From: Mesorhizobium sp.
GTDB lineage: Bacteria > Pseudomonadota > Alphaproteobacteria > Rhizobiales > Rhizobiaceae
Reading direction: 5' to 3'
Length of the DNA stretch: 64,000 nt
NCBI RefSeq assembly: GCF_024710845.1
Contig: NZ_JANJTZ010000066.1
Span: 1-64,000, forward strand
Part shown: piece after piece, positions 29,939-39,268 of the stretch
Layout: the number at the start of each line of letters is the position of its first letter
Numbering within the stretch: the stretch's first letter is position 1
Notes under the pieces: generated by a model
What the model was told of the DNA's origin: nothing
What the model saw: the letters and a program-made list of their open reading frames with translations, nothing else
The model's database searches: none
Program-made: the position numbers and the translations under genes

Positions 29939-30078
29939 GACCACTCGAAATTGCCACGGCGCGGGTTGCGCCATGCTTACCGAACCGTAAACAACGATGG
30001 TTAATGGACGGTTGAAGCGGCCCGCCCGCTTTCAAACAGCGTTGGACAGGACCGGGACGACGCGGTAATCCGGGCGCC

Positions 30079-31077
30079 ATGCATGCGAGCCTGAAACGCA
30101 AATCCATCGACCGTTCCGCCGCGATCCGATCGGCAGTGCGGACGATCACGACCGAACAGGCCGGCATGGCCGCTCTGGCGGCGGCGCTCGACAACGGGCT
30201 CGCCGAACCGTTCGCGGAAGCCGTCGCGACGATTTCCGGCATCACCGGCCGTGTTATCGTCACGGGCGTCGGCAAGAGCGGGCATATCGGCTCAAAGATC
30301 GCCGCGACGCTCGCCTCGACCGGCACGCCCGCCTTCTTCGTCCATCCAGCCGAGGCCAATCACGGCGACCTCGGCATGATCGCAAGCGACGATGTCGTGG
30401 TCGCCATGTCCTGGTCGGGCGAGAGCGCGGAGCTGAAAGGCATCGTTGCCTATACGCGCCGCTTCGCCATTCCATTGGTCAGCATCACTTCCAACGAGAG
30501 TTCGGCGCTCGCACGCGAGTCCGACGTGGTACTCTGCCTGCCGCGTGCGCCGGAGGCCTGCCCGCATGGCCTGGCGCCGACGACATCGACACTGCTCCAG
30601 CTCGCGATCGGCGATGCGATCGCGGTGGCACTGCTGGAGGCGAGGGGCTTTACGGCCGACCATTTCCGTACGTTCCACCCCGGTGGACAGCTCGGTGCGA
30701 ACCTGACGCAAGTCTCGGAGATCATGCGCACGGGCGATCGCATTCCGGTAGCGACGCGCGGGACGAAGATGCCCGAAGCCGTAATGACGCTATCGCGGCT
30801 CAAGGTCGGCTGTGTGTGCATTCTCGAAGATGACGGCACGCTTGCCGGGATCGTGACCGATGGCGACGTCGCGCGAAACCTGAACCGCGACCTTCGCGAC
30901 ATTGCGGTCGACGACATCATGACGACGTCGCCGAAGACGATCGCTCCCGATACGCTCGCCGGCACGGCGATCGCGATGCTTAACGATCACAGCATCAGCG
31001 CGCTCGTGGTCACCGTGGATAGACGGCCGGTCGGCGTCGTCCATTTCCACGACCTGCTGAGGATCGGCGCGGCCTGA
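30079..31077 (+). CDS. kdsD: Arabinose-5-phosphate isomerase
   Basis: The 332-residue enzyme converts ribulose 5-phosphate to arabinose 5-phosphate, the precursor of Kdo in lipopolysaccharide. The SIS domain (about 40-180) has VIVTGVGKSGHIGSKIAATL, HPAEANHGDLGMI and SWSGESAELKG. FHPGGQLG leads into two CBS domains (about 205-265 and 275-332) with VGCVCILEDDGTLAGIVTDG and the C-terminal RRPVGVVHFHDLL. The length is normal for KdsD/KpsF. It works on the same Kdo/LPS surface as the heptose cluster but is far from it. Confidence 0.93.
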   Translation: MHASLKRKSIDRSAAIRSAVRTITTEQAGMAALAAALDNGLAEPFAEAVATISGITGRVIVTGVGKSGHIGSKIAATLASTGTPAFFVHPAEANHGDLGMIASDDVVVAMSWSGESAELKGIVAYTRRFAIPLVSITSNESSALARESDVVLCLPRAPEACPHGLAPTTSTLLQLAIGDAIAVALLEARGFTADHFRTFHPGGQLGANLTQVSEIMRTGDRIPVATRGTKMPEAVMTLSRLKVGCVCILEDDGTLAGIVTDGDVARNLNRDLRDIAVDDIMTTSPKTIAPDTLAGTAIAMLNDHSISALVVTVDRRPVGVVHFHDLLRIGAA

Positions 31078-31083
31078 CCGCTG

Positions 31084-31542
31084 TCAAATCGTCTCGACCG
31101 TCAACTCACCCTGCGTGGCGCTGACGACGCGCACGCGGGTGCCCGGCTGTGCGTCGGGACCGACGACCTTCCAGGTCGTGTCATCCAGCTTGATGCGGCC
31201 GCGGCCTTCACGGATAGGCTCTTCGAGCGTCGCCGTGCGGCCGACGAGTTGCGCGTCGCGGCGGTTGAGCAACGGTTCGTCGCTGTCGGTCTCCCGCGCC
31301 TTGTTGATGCGGTTGCCGAGATAGGCGGCGACGAGCGACAGGGCGAGGAAGACAAGCGTCTGCACCTGCCACGTCCAGACCGCCCAATCCCAGAACTGCA
31401 GCGACAGCGCGCCGACGATGATCGCGGCGATGCCGATCCAGAGCAGGAAAACGCCCGGCACGAGAATCTCGAGCGCGAGGAGTACGAATCCCAGAACCAT
31501 CCAGTTCCAGGGACCGAGTTCGGCAAATATCCGTTCGAGCAT
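31084..31542 (-). CDS. NfeD-family membrane protein
   Basis: 152 residues. Three or four hydrophobic segments lie in the first 85 residues (MVLGFVLLALEILVPGVFLL, IGIAAIIVGALSL, LVFLALSLVAAYLG). A soluble OB-fold domain then reads LVGRTATLEEPIREGRGRIK and ends GELTVETI. NfeD proteins partner SPFH/stomatin proteins in membrane microdomains. The SPFH gene is immediately upstream (38 bases), so the two form the classic pair. Its stop is six bases from the kdsD stop (convergent). Confidence 0.9.
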   Translation of the reverse strand: MLERIFAELGPWNWMVLGFVLLALEILVPGVFLLWIGIAAIIVGALSLQFWDWAVWTWQVQTLVFLALSLVAAYLGNRINKARETDSDEPLLNRRDAQLVGRTATLEEPIREGRGRIKLDDTTWKVVGPDAQPGTRVRVVSATQGELTVETI

Positions 31543-31580
31543 CCGTCACCTCCCTCAGGCGCGAGAACCTGGCACGGGCC

Positions 31581-32534
31581 TCAGTTGCCGCCTTCCGGCG
31601 GAACGCGCGGAGTGCGACCGGCCAGACGCTGCGCGCCGGCAGTGCCCTCTGCCCGGAAAACCTCCTTGGCGATCTCGCCGATGCCGCCCAGCGTGCCGAT
31701 CAGCGACGACGCTTCCATCGGCATCAGCACGACCTTGCTGTTGGGCGCCGACCCGATCTTGGCCAGCGCCTCGGTATATTTCTGCGCCACGAAGTAGTTG
31801 ATCGCCTGGACATCGCCCTTGGCGATAGCCTCCGACACGACCTGTGTGGCTCGGGCTTCGGCCTCGGCTGCGCGCTCGCGCGCCTCGGCGTCGCGGAAAG
31901 CGGCTTCCTTGCGGCCTTCCGCCTCAAGCACCTGCGCCTGCTTCAAGCCTTCCGCTTCCAGGATCTGGGCGCGCTTGTTGCGCTCGGCCATCATCTGGCG
32001 GGCCATGGATTCGACCAGGTTCGCCGGCGGATTGATGTCCTTGATCTCGACGCGGGTCATCTTGATGCCCCAGGGGCTCGCCGCGTCGTCGACGATCTTG
32101 AGCAGGCGCTCGTTGATCGCGTCGCGATTGGACAGGAGTTCGTCCAGGTCCATCGAACCCATGACCGAGCGGATGTTGGTCATGGTGAGGTTGAGAATGG
32201 CGTTCTGCAGGCCCGACACCTGATAGGCGGCCTGCGGCGCGTTGAGCACCTGGTAGAAGGCAACGCCGTCAACCGCGACGATCGCGTTGTCGCGCGTGAT
32301 CACTTCCTGCGTCGGCACGTCGAGCACCTGTTCCATCATGTTCATCTTCGCGCCGAGGCGGTCGATGAACGGAATGATCAGGTTGAGGCCGGGCGACAGC
32401 GTGCGGGTGTAGCGACCGAAGCGCTCGACCGTGTAGTTGAAGCCCTGCGGAACGGTCTTGATGCCCGCGAAGATCAGCAGGAGCACAAGAACGACGAGGA
32501 CCGGAATCACGACGTCGAAGCCAGAAAAGCCCAT
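31581..32534 (-). CDS. SPFH/Band 7 (stomatin-like, QmcA-type) protein
   Basis: 317 residues. One N-terminal membrane helix ([18 protein letters not shown]) is followed by an SPFH domain with [54 protein letters not shown] and [18 protein letters not shown] motifs. A long Ala/Glu-rich helix rich in AEG/AEA repeats mediates oligomerisation. It is a membrane scaffold and probably acts with the NfeD protein downstream and with FtsH-type proteases, by analogy with QmcA. Confidence 0.92.
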   Translation of the reverse strand: MGFSGFDVVIPVLVVLVLLLIFAGIKTVPQGFNYTVERFGRYTRTLSPGLNLIIPFIDRLGAKMNMMEQVLDVPTQEVITRDNAIVAVDGVAFYQVLNAPQAAYQVSGLQNAILNLTMTNIRSVMGSMDLDELLSNRDAINERLLKIVDDAASPWGIKMTRVEIKDINPPANLVESMARQMMAERNKRAQILEAEGLKQAQVLEAEGRKEAAFRDAEARERAAEAEARATQVVSEAIAKGDVQAINYFVAQKYTEALAKIGSAPNSKVVLMPMEASSLIGTLGGIGEIAKEVFRAEGTAGAQRLAGRTPRVPPEGGN

Positions 32535-32657
32535 CTCTACCCCCTGTTCGTTCGGCCCGGCACCAAGCGGCGCGCGGAACTGCTCGCATCCTAGCGATGT
32601 AATCGCCTTCCACTCGCCTTACAATCGCGGCGCGGAACATTCCCCAGCGGAAAGGCC

Positions 32658-33869
32658 CTAATCAGGAAACCCGAAAAGAGCGGCATCGGTATCCGTGCCG
32701 CCGTTTAGCTCGGTACATACGATCTCGGAGGCGATCTGCGAAAAGGTGATGCCATTCCCGCCATAGCCCATCACGGCATGGATACGCGGGTGCCGCGGTG
32801 CTTTGGAAATGATCGGCAGGCCCGTCGAGGTGGTGCCGAACGAGCCGGTCCAGGCGAATTCGGGCGTGACGTCGAGACCCGGCATCAGCTTCTTCAGCTT
32901 TTCCGAGATGCGGGCGCTCTTTTCACCGATCAGTTCGTCGCGGGCGCCTTCATCCTGGAACTCTTCGTCCTCGCCGCCGCAGATGACGCGACCGTCGACG
33001 GTGGTGCGCAGGTAGAGATAGGGGTCGGACGCTTCCCAGATGAAGGCTTGCTTCGGCCAGAGCGCGGATTTCTGCGGCCGCGTCGCAATGGCCCAGGTCG
33101 AGATTATGGAATGGCCCTTCGGCGGCACGATGGAGGCGAGTTCGTAGCCAGTGGCGAGCACGACGTGCTGAGCCGAGATGGACGGGCCGTCCTTGGTCCC
33201 CACCTCGACGCCGGTGCTCGTCGACACGGACGTTGCCGCTTCGACGGGCGCATAGTAGCGCGCGCCGCGCGCGATCGCTGCCAGATGCAGGCCAGCCGTC
33301 AGCTTGCGCGGATCGACGGCGAGGTTGTCGGGGCTGACGATCGCCCCGTCACGTTCGATCCCGAAACGGTCGCGCAACTGGCCGGCGGTCAGATATTCCG
33401 CAAAGAGCCCGGCGGCCCGGCGCGCTTCCGCCTCCTCGCGCAGAGCCCCGGGGCCGAGCACGTTGCCGGCCAGGAGCAGCGACGGGCGGGGCGCCTTCGC
33501 GCAGGCGATGCCGAGGTCGTCCAGCCTGGCCGACAGGTTGGCCACCGCGAGACGGGAGCGGCGCCACGCGGCTTGTGCCTTCGCCTTGCCGATCTTACCG
33601 GAGAGCACGGTCAGCGGCTGGTCGATCTCATACTGGACGAGCGCGGTGGTGGCGGGAGTGGAGCCAAGCATCGCGCCGCGGCGATCGATCACGACAACGT
33701 CCATGCCGTCCGCCGTCAGAGCTTCCGCGATCATCGCGCCGGAAATCCCCATGCCGACGACGAGGACGTCGGTCTTGATGTCACGGACGAGTTTCGAGGT
33801 CTCTACGCGTGGCGCGCGGTAGGCCATCCAGACCGGCCGTCCGGTCCGCAGATCGAGTTTCCGGTTCAA
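32658..33869 (-). CDS. FAD-dependent oxidoreductase, DAO family
   Basis: 403 residues. The Rossmann FAD motif VLVVGMGISGAMIAEAL is at about 34-50 and is followed by VVIDRRGAMLGSTPATTALV. A DAO-type substrate domain carries WTGSFGTTSTGLPIIS, and the C-terminal FAD contact is MGYGGNGITFSQIASEI. The nearest characterised enzymes act on D-amino acids, glycine or secondary amines (gamma-glutamylputrescine oxidase is one candidate type), but the substrate cannot be read from sequence. The FAD domain begins unusually late, after about 30 residues. hemH is the next gene upstream; a functional link is not evident. Confidence 0.82.
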   Translation of the reverse strand: MNRKLDLRTGRPVWMAYRAPRVETSKLVRDIKTDVLVVGMGISGAMIAEALTADGMDVVVIDRRGAMLGSTPATTALVQYEIDQPLTVLSGKIGKAKAQAAWRRSRLAVANLSARLDDLGIACAKAPRPSLLLAGNVLGPGALREEAEARRAAGLFAEYLTAGQLRDRFGIERDGAIVSPDNLAVDPRKLTAGLHLAAIARGARYYAPVEAATSVSTSTGVEVGTKDGPSISAQHVVLATGYELASIVPPKGHSIISTWAIATRPQKSALWPKQAFIWEASDPYLYLRTTVDGRVICGGEDEEFQDEGARDELIGEKSARISEKLKKLMPGLDVTPEFAWTGSFGTTSTGLPIISKAPRHPRIHAVMGYGGNGITFSQIASEIVCTELNGGTDTDAALFGFPD

Positions 33870-33945
33870 GAGATTACCCCCGCTCAGCGACGCGTCAGAA
33901 CGCGCGGGGGCAGGAGATGTTCCAAAGGACCGGGAACGGAGCTGC

Positions 33946-35010
33946 TCAGATCCAGCCCTGCAGCTCGCGCCGCACTATCGCCTCGATCACCGCCATGCCT
34001 TCGGCACTGTCGTTGAGGCATGGGATATGGGCGAACTTGTCGCCGCCGGCGTGGAGGAAGATCTCGCGCACCTCGCCGTCGATCTCCTCCAGCGTCTCGA
34101 TGCAGTCGGCCGAGAAGCCCGGATTGACGATGGCGATGCGCTTGACGCCGTCCCTGGCGAGCTTCTCGACCGTCTTGTCGGTATAGGGCTGGAGCCATTC
34201 CTGGGCGCCGAAGCGCGACTGGAAGGTGGTTTGCAGCCTGTCCTTGTCCCAGCCCAGCCGCTCGCGCAGTAGGCGTGTCGTCTTGAGGCAATGGCAATGG
34301 TACGGATCGCCCTTTTCGAGATTGACCTTCGGCAGGCCGTGAAAGGAGGCGAGCACCACCTCCGGCTCGAAGTCGAGGGTCGCGATATGGCCGCGCAGCG
34401 AGTCCGCCAGCGCGTCGATATAGACCGGCTCGTCATGGTAGGGCGGGACCGTGCGGACGGCCGGCGCATTGCGGATCGTCATCAGGGCGCGAAACAGCTG
34501 GTCGTTGGCCGTCGCCGTCGTGGTCGCCGAATACTGCGGATAGAGCGGGAATGTCAGGATACGGTCGCAGCCCTGGGCGAGGAGGCGGTCGAGGGCGCTC
34601 GCGGTGGAGGGGTTGCCGTAACGCATGCCCCACTCGACCGAAATGTCGGGATGCCCGGCGAGCTTTGCGGCGAGCTTTTCCGCCTGGCCGCGGGTGAACG
34701 TGCGCAAAGGCGACTCGTCGCGTTCGGTGTTCCAGATCTTGCGGTAGTTGGCACCCGTTTTCTGCGGCCGCGTCGTCAGGATGAAGAGATGCAGGATCGG
34801 TTGCCAGATGAGCCTGTTGAGCTCGATGACGCGCGTGTCGGAGAGGAACTCCTTGAGATAGCGCCGCACAGAAGCGTAGTCCGTCCCGTCGGGCGTGCCG
34901 AGGTTCACCAGCAGAACGCCGACGCGGCCCTTGCGGACCGGCGGATGGCCAGCTGGAAGGGGGCCGACCTCCTTGTAGTCGCCCCGTCTCGTCAGTTCAG
35001 TCGTGTCCAT
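33946..35010 (-). CDS. hemH: Ferrochelatase
   Basis: The 354-residue enzyme inserts Fe2+ into protoporphyrin IX, the last step of heme synthesis. Typical motifs are GVLLVNLGTPDGTDYASVRRY (split start motif), WGMRYGNPS, LPLYPQYSATTTAT-like FPLYPQYSATT, ASFHGLPKVNLEKGDPYHCH with the catalytic His, TTFQSRFGAQEWLQPYT with the family's S-R-F-G-x-x-x-W signature, and CIETLEEID. It is longer than the E. coli protein by about 30 residues at the N-terminus. No other heme genes are nearby. Confidence 0.95.
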   Translation of the reverse strand: MDTTELTRRGDYKEVGPLPAGHPPVRKGRVGVLLVNLGTPDGTDYASVRRYLKEFLSDTRVIELNRLIWQPILHLFILTTRPQKTGANYRKIWNTERDESPLRTFTRGQAEKLAAKLAGHPDISVEWGMRYGNPSTASALDRLLAQGCDRILTFPLYPQYSATTTATANDQLFRALMTIRNAPAVRTVPPYHDEPVYIDALADSLRGHIATLDFEPEVVLASFHGLPKVNLEKGDPYHCHCLKTTRLLRERLGWDKDRLQTTFQSRFGAQEWLQPYTDKTVEKLARDGVKRIAIVNPGFSADCIETLEEIDGEVREIFLHAGGDKFAHIPCLNDSAEGMAVIEAIVRRELQGWI

Positions 35011-35096
35011 CGCCAGCTCCGTGTTGGGTCAGACTTAGCCCGCGCAGGCTCGAATTCAATGCACCCTCGGCCGATACGGCTGCGGCAAATGGAAAC

Positions 35097-35126
35097 CGGG
35101 CCGCCCGACGCATCGGACGGCCCGGC
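35097..35126 (-). terminator. Hairpin terminator after the nucleotidase gene
   Basis: CCGGGCCG and CGGCCCGG pair around a second short stem (CCGA/TCGG). On the minus strand the hairpin is followed by TTTCC only, so termination may be weak or rho-assisted. It lies 21 bases after the stop. Confidence 0.5.
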
Positions 35127-35147
35127 TCAGTTCCATTCGCGGAGCAG

Positions 35148-37151
35148 TCAGCCCTTCGGCGGAATAGTCAGCGTGCCGCCGATCGGCAGTTCCGTCGGCT
35201 TCAGGCCTGGATTCGCCTCCGAGATCTTCTTCCACATGAATCCGTCGCCGTAGATTTCCTTGGCGAGGTTCCAGTAGTTGTCGCCGGCCACGATCGTGTG
35301 AGTGCCTGGCGCGGGAGCCGCGGCAGGAGCCGCCGGGGCGGCGGTGGTCGTCGCAGCCGGAGCGGCGGGTGCCGTGGCCGGCGCAGCCTCGACCTTCGGC
35401 GGCTGTGTCGCGATGTCGGTCGCGGCCGCCGGCAGATCAGGCACCTTTGCCGGTTCGGCGGTCGCCGCGGGAGCAGGAGTCGCCGCCGGAGCAGGAGTTG
35501 CCGCGGGTGCCGGGGTCGCGGCCGGAGCAGCGGCTGCGGCCGGCGTCGCGTCGGTGATGCGCCCGTCGAGTTTCGGCGTATAGGGCCGGTTCGCGGCGAG
35601 GTAGTCTGCGACGACCTGCTCGAGGCTCGGGCCGAAATCGTAGGCGTTCTGCGCGTTGGAGGCGAAGAGCTTATAGCCGTCGCCGCCGGCGCGGACGAAA
35701 TTGTTGGTCGCGATCGTGTAGACCTTGGCTTCGTCGATCGGCTTCCAGGCGCCGCCATCCATTACCTCGAGCGACTTCAGGCGCCCTCCGTTCGGCGCGA
35801 CCGATTTGTCGAACGTGTATTTCAGGCCGGCGACTTGCGGGAATTTGCCCTTGCCTTCCTCGATCTCGGAGAGACCGGCTTCGATGGAAGCCTTCAGGTC
35901 CTTGCCGGTGAGCTGGAAGGTGGCGAGGGTGTTCTGGAAGGGCAGCACGGTGAGCACCTCGCCCATGGTGATGACACCCTGGTCGATCGAGGCGCGGATG
36001 CCGCCGCCGTTCTGGATGGCGATGGTGACGCCCTGGCCCTTGGTGTGGTCGAGCATCGCGTCGGCGATCAGATTGCCCATCGTGCATTCGACCGCGCGGC
36101 AGGACTTGCGGTCGCCATCGATCAAGGCGGTGGTCTCGGCGACCTCCTTGTTCTTCAGTTCCTCGATCGGCGCGCCCAGTTCCTTGATGCGCGCGAGCAC
36201 CGCCTCATCGGCCTTGATCGACTTGTCGAGGAAGAGCGGGTCGCCCTTGGCCTCCTTGACGACGCCGTTGTCGTCGAAGGTAACCATGAACTCGCCGAGA
36301 TATTTCGAGTAGGACGCCGCTTGCGTCACCGGCACCTTGTAGCCGCCGGGATTGTCGATCATCGTCGGGTACGGGCCTTCCGCCTTGGCGTCGGTGTTCG
36401 ACAGCAGCGAGTGTGAATGGCCGCCGACCACCACGTCGACGCCCGGAATCTTGGCGATCAGTTCCTTGTCGCGCGGATAGCCGACATGGGTCAGCGCGAT
36501 GATCTTGTTGACGCCTTCGGCCTCCAGCTTCTTCACCTCGGCGGTGATGGTGGCGATGTCGTCCTCGATCGTGATGTTGGGGCCAGGGGAGGCGATCTCA
36601 GGCGTGTCGGTGGTGACCGCGCCGACGATGCCGATCTTCTGCCCGCCGACCTCCATCACCAGCGAAGGCTTGATCCGGTCGACGATGGTCGACGCCGATG
36701 CAGCCTTAACGTTGGCGCTAAGCACCGGGAACTTGATCACGTCGAGGAAGCCCTTGAGCGCGGGCTCGCCGTCGTCGAATTCGTGGTTGCCGACGGTCAT
36801 CGCGTCGAATTTCATCAGGTTGAGGAACTCGGCCTCCACCGCGCCTTTGTAGGTGGCGTAGAACAGCGAGCCCTGGAAATTGTCGCCACCGTTGAGCAGC
36901 AGCACGTTCTGGCCTTCGAGCGCCTTTCGCCGATCGGCAATCGCAGTCACCAAGCGCGCGGCGCCGCCGATGCACTCGCCCTTGCCCTCTTCCTCGGCGG
37001 AGCAGGTCGACTCATATTTGTTGTTGCTCTCGATACGGCTGTGCCAATCGTTGATGTGCAGGATGTTCAGCGTGTAGTCGGCGAAGGACGCCGCCGTGGA
37101 CATCGCCAGTACCGACGCAGACAGCGCTCCTATCAGTGCTGTTTTTCGCAT
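35148..37151 (-). CDS. Secreted 5'-nucleotidase/metallophosphoesterase with C-terminal LysM
   Basis: A 667-residue protein with a signal peptide (ALIGALSASVLAMSTAASFA). The metallophosphoesterase domain has LNILHINDWHSRIE, LLNGGDNFQGSLF, MTVGNHEFDDGE and VVVGGHSHSLL. The 5'_nucleotid_C domain (about 330-530) includes GNLIADAMLDHTKGQG, QNGGGIRASIDQG and NNFVRAGGDGY, so it should hydrolyse extracellular nucleotides. A 75-residue linker of Ala/Pro repeats (APAATP units, 18-base DNA repeat) follows. A LysM domain (about 620-665: HTIVAGDNYWNLAKEIYGDG) would tether the enzyme to peptidoglycan. Canonical UshA lacks both the linker and LysM. ATG 37151 begins the signal peptide. Confidence 0.9.
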   Translation of the reverse strand: MRKTALIGALSASVLAMSTAASFADYTLNILHINDWHSRIESNNKYESTCSAEEEGKGECIGGAARLVTAIADRRKALEGQNVLLLNGGDNFQGSLFYATYKGAVEAEFLNLMKFDAMTVGNHEFDDGEPALKGFLDVIKFPVLSANVKAASASTIVDRIKPSLVMEVGGQKIGIVGAVTTDTPEIASPGPNITIEDDIATITAEVKKLEAEGVNKIIALTHVGYPRDKELIAKIPGVDVVVGGHSHSLLSNTDAKAEGPYPTMIDNPGGYKVPVTQAASYSKYLGEFMVTFDDNGVVKEAKGDPLFLDKSIKADEAVLARIKELGAPIEELKNKEVAETTALIDGDRKSCRAVECTMGNLIADAMLDHTKGQGVTIAIQNGGGIRASIDQGVITMGEVLTVLPFQNTLATFQLTGKDLKASIEAGLSEIEEGKGKFPQVAGLKYTFDKSVAPNGGRLKSLEVMDGGAWKPIDEAKVYTIATNNFVRAGGDGYKLFASNAQNAYDFGPSLEQVVADYLAANRPYTPKLDGRITDATPAAAAAPAATPAPAATPAPAATPAPAATAEPAKVPDLPAAATDIATQPPKVEAAPATAPAAPAATTTAAPAAPAAAPAPGTHTIVAGDNYWNLAKEIYGDGFMWKKISEANPGLKPTELPIGGTLTIPPKG

Positions 37152-37274
37152 TTTTTCGTCTCCCGTTGTTCGCCGGACCATCTTCTAGCGGGGTCAAGTG
37201 TCAGCGATATTGCAAACCCAGAACCGGCAATGTCACACCGGCAAATGAACGATGCAAGCGGATTCCAGCCGCCG

Positions 37275-38525
37275 TCAGGTGCTATAGTCGCGCTCGTCCG
37301 CGATCACCTTGCCGTCGTTCGGAAGGCTGCCGGCCGGTGCGATGCGTACCGAACCGCCGAGCTTGGTCACCTCGCGTAGCGTCGCCTCGATGGCGGCGGC
37401 GTTCGCCCGCCCCTCGTCGGCCTCGACATGCAGTGCCATCGCGTCGCGCTCGCCGTCGCGGGTGACGACCAGCCGACCTCTGGCGATCTCCGGATGGCGT
37501 GAAAGAACCGCCGCGACCTGTTTCGGATCGACGAACATGCCCTTGATTTTGGTGCGCTGGTCGGCGCGGCCGAGCCAGCCGCGGATGCGCGTATTCGTGC
37601 GCCCGCATGGCGACGGCTCGCTGATAACCGCCGAGAGGTCGCCGGTGCCGAGCCGGACCATCGGATAGGCCGAATTGAAGGAGGTGACGACCACTTCGCC
37701 GACCTCGCCCTCCGGAACCGGAACGCCGGTGCCCGGGCGGACGATCTCGACGATAAGGCCCTCGTTCACCACCATCCCCGGCAGCGGGGTTCCGTCGTCC
37801 TGCGCCGTCTCGTAGGCGATGACGCCGAACTCGGCGGTGGCGTAGCACTGCAGCACCGCGACACCGCGCGAACGGTATTCCTCGCGCAGCGAAGGAAACA
37901 ACGCGCCGCCCGAAACCAGGCCCCGGCGGATCGAGGAGAGGTCGCGTCCCATTTCGACCGCCTTGTCGAGCATCACCTTGAGGAAGTCCGGCGTGCCGGA
38001 ATAGACTGAGGGCCTGAGGCTGGCGGCCGCGTCCACCTGCATTTCGGTATTGCCCGTGCCGGCTGCGAACACCGTACAGCCCATCGCGCGGGCGCCCTCA
38101 TCGAGGATGAAGCCGCCCGGTGTCATGTGATAGGCGAACGCGTTGTGGACGATCTCGCCTGGGCGCACGCCCGCCGCATGGAAGGCGCGCGCAGCCTGCC
38201 ACGGATCAGCGCCGACAGCCTGCGGCTCCCACAGCGGGCCGGGCGAGAGGAAGACGCGGGTTCCCTTCAACTGGGAGACGTCGGCGAAGCCGCCGAAAGG
38301 CGGATCCGCCTGCTGGAACTCCATCAGTTCTGATTTCCGCAGCACCGGGAGACGCGCCAGCGCCGCACGGTCACGTACGGAAGAAAGATCGTGGCCAGCC
38401 AGCCACTTCGCCAGCCCGGGAGCCTTCGCGGCCGCCTGCGGGAGAAAGGCGGGGAGCCGCGAAAACAGGTCCGATTCGCGTTCAGCGGGCGCGCGGGTCT
38501 CCAGCGCGTCGAAATGGTCCGGCAT
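37275..38525 (-). CDS. PaaK-like AMP-binding (acyl/aryl-CoA ligase) protein
   Basis: 416 residues similar to phenylacetate-CoA ligases. The N-terminal half has the PaaK-style LARLPVLRKSELMEFQQ, PGEIVHNAFAYHMTPGGF and SGTPDFLKVML. The central part has QCYATAEFGVIAYE (E being the ATP/Mg ligand) and NSAYPMVRLGTGDLS. The C-terminal part has RTKIKGMFVDPKQV. The Ser/Gly-rich P-loop usual in PaaK reads FLSPGPLWEPQAVG here, so the nucleotide loop is atypical. No ring-opening phenylacetate genes are nearby, so the substrate is unknown and it may activate an aryl acid. Confidence 0.78.
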   Translation of the reverse strand: MPDHFDALETRAPAERESDLFSRLPAFLPQAAAKAPGLAKWLAGHDLSSVRDRAALARLPVLRKSELMEFQQADPPFGGFADVSQLKGTRVFLSPGPLWEPQAVGADPWQAARAFHAAGVRPGEIVHNAFAYHMTPGGFILDEGARAMGCTVFAAGTGNTEMQVDAAASLRPSVYSGTPDFLKVMLDKAVEMGRDLSSIRRGLVSGGALFPSLREEYRSRGVAVLQCYATAEFGVIAYETAQDDGTPLPGMVVNEGLIVEIVRPGTGVPVPEGEVGEVVVTSFNSAYPMVRLGTGDLSAVISEPSPCGRTNTRIRGWLGRADQRTKIKGMFVDPKQVAAVLSRHPEIARGRLVVTRDGERDAMALHVEADEGRANAAAIEATLREVTKLGGSVRIAPAGSLPNDGKVIADERDYST

Positions 38526-38549
38526 GTCTCCTCCCGAAGTTTCTTTTCA

Positions 38550-39230
38550 CTATCGCAGGAGGCTTATCCAGCGCGCAAGATTGACCAACGAGATTAGCGC
38601 GCCGGCGACATAGGTGAGGGCGGCGGCCGTGAGCAGGCCGCGGATTGCGGGCATGTCCCGCTCGCCCAAATAGCGTCCCTCCCTCAGGATCGGCAGCGCC
38701 TTGCGGAAGCTCGCGTCGAATTCGACCGGCAGCGTCACGAGATTGACCAGGACGCGAACGCCGAGCAACGCGACGCCCAGGCCGAGGACTGCAGCGAAGG
38801 CGAGCGGCGTGCGGGCGAGAATGCCGAGCACAGGTGCTGCGAGGAAGAACCAGAACGCGATCTGATCCGTCTGCGCGGCAAGCCGCGCAAGCGACTGGCG
38901 GGTCTGAAGCCCGCGTTCGTCCCGCCCGTGCTGGATTGCATGGCCGACCTCGTGGGCGGCGATCGCCACGGCCGACAGGGAACGCCCGTCATGGTGCTGT
39001 TTCAGCAGCCGGACCGCCTTGTCGTCGGGATCGTAGTGATCGCCCTTGTCGGTGATCTCGACCTTCACATGCGCCAGATCGAAGCGGTTTAAAAGGTGGC
39101 GCGCAAGCTCGCCGCCGGTGCCGGGAAGGTCGGGCCGGGCGGCGCCGTGCCGCCGTATGGTCCAGACGACCCAGACCTGCGGCAGGATGGCGACCGCGAG
39201 GAAGGCAAGGGCGAAGAGGGCGATCACCAA
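38550..39230 (-). CDS. Membrane zinc metallopeptidase, YugP-type (Zn_peptidase_2)
   Basis: About 226 residues. An N-terminal membrane helix (MVIALFALAFLAVAILPQVW) is followed by DLPGTGGELARHLLNRFDL and DHYDPDDKAVRLL. AVAIAAHEVGHAIQH has the HExxH zinc site, and two or three further hydrophobic segments follow (IAFWFFLAAPVLGILA, LAFAAVLGLGVALLGV, YVAGALISLVNLARW). This is the PF04298 architecture. Family members are uncharacterised membrane peptidases. The start is TTG 39230 or GTG 39227; both read into the first helix. Confidence 0.88.
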   Translation of the reverse strand: MVIALFALAFLAVAILPQVWVVWTIRRHGAARPDLPGTGGELARHLLNRFDLAHVKVEITDKGDHYDPDDKAVRLLKQHHDGRSLSAVAIAAHEVGHAIQHGRDERGLQTRQSLARLAAQTDQIAFWFFLAAPVLGILARTPLAFAAVLGLGVALLGVRVLVNLVTLPVEFDASFRKALPILREGRYLGERDMPAIRGLLTAAALTYVAGALISLVNLARWISLLR

Positions 39231-39268
39231 GGGCCGCCACCCGCGGTCACGTCAGGGTTTGGCGGCGC

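Noticed and set aside
33880..33945. CCCCCGC...GCGGGGG hairpin between the oxidoreductase and hemH
   Set aside because: The loop of about 20 bases and the missing T run make it unconvincing as a terminator, and the two genes may be co-transcribed.
35460..35530. Tandem 18-base repeats taken at first for a CRISPR-like or mobile repeat
   Set aside because: They are in frame inside the nucleotidase and encode the Ala/Pro linker; no spacers or cas genes are present anywhere in the window.
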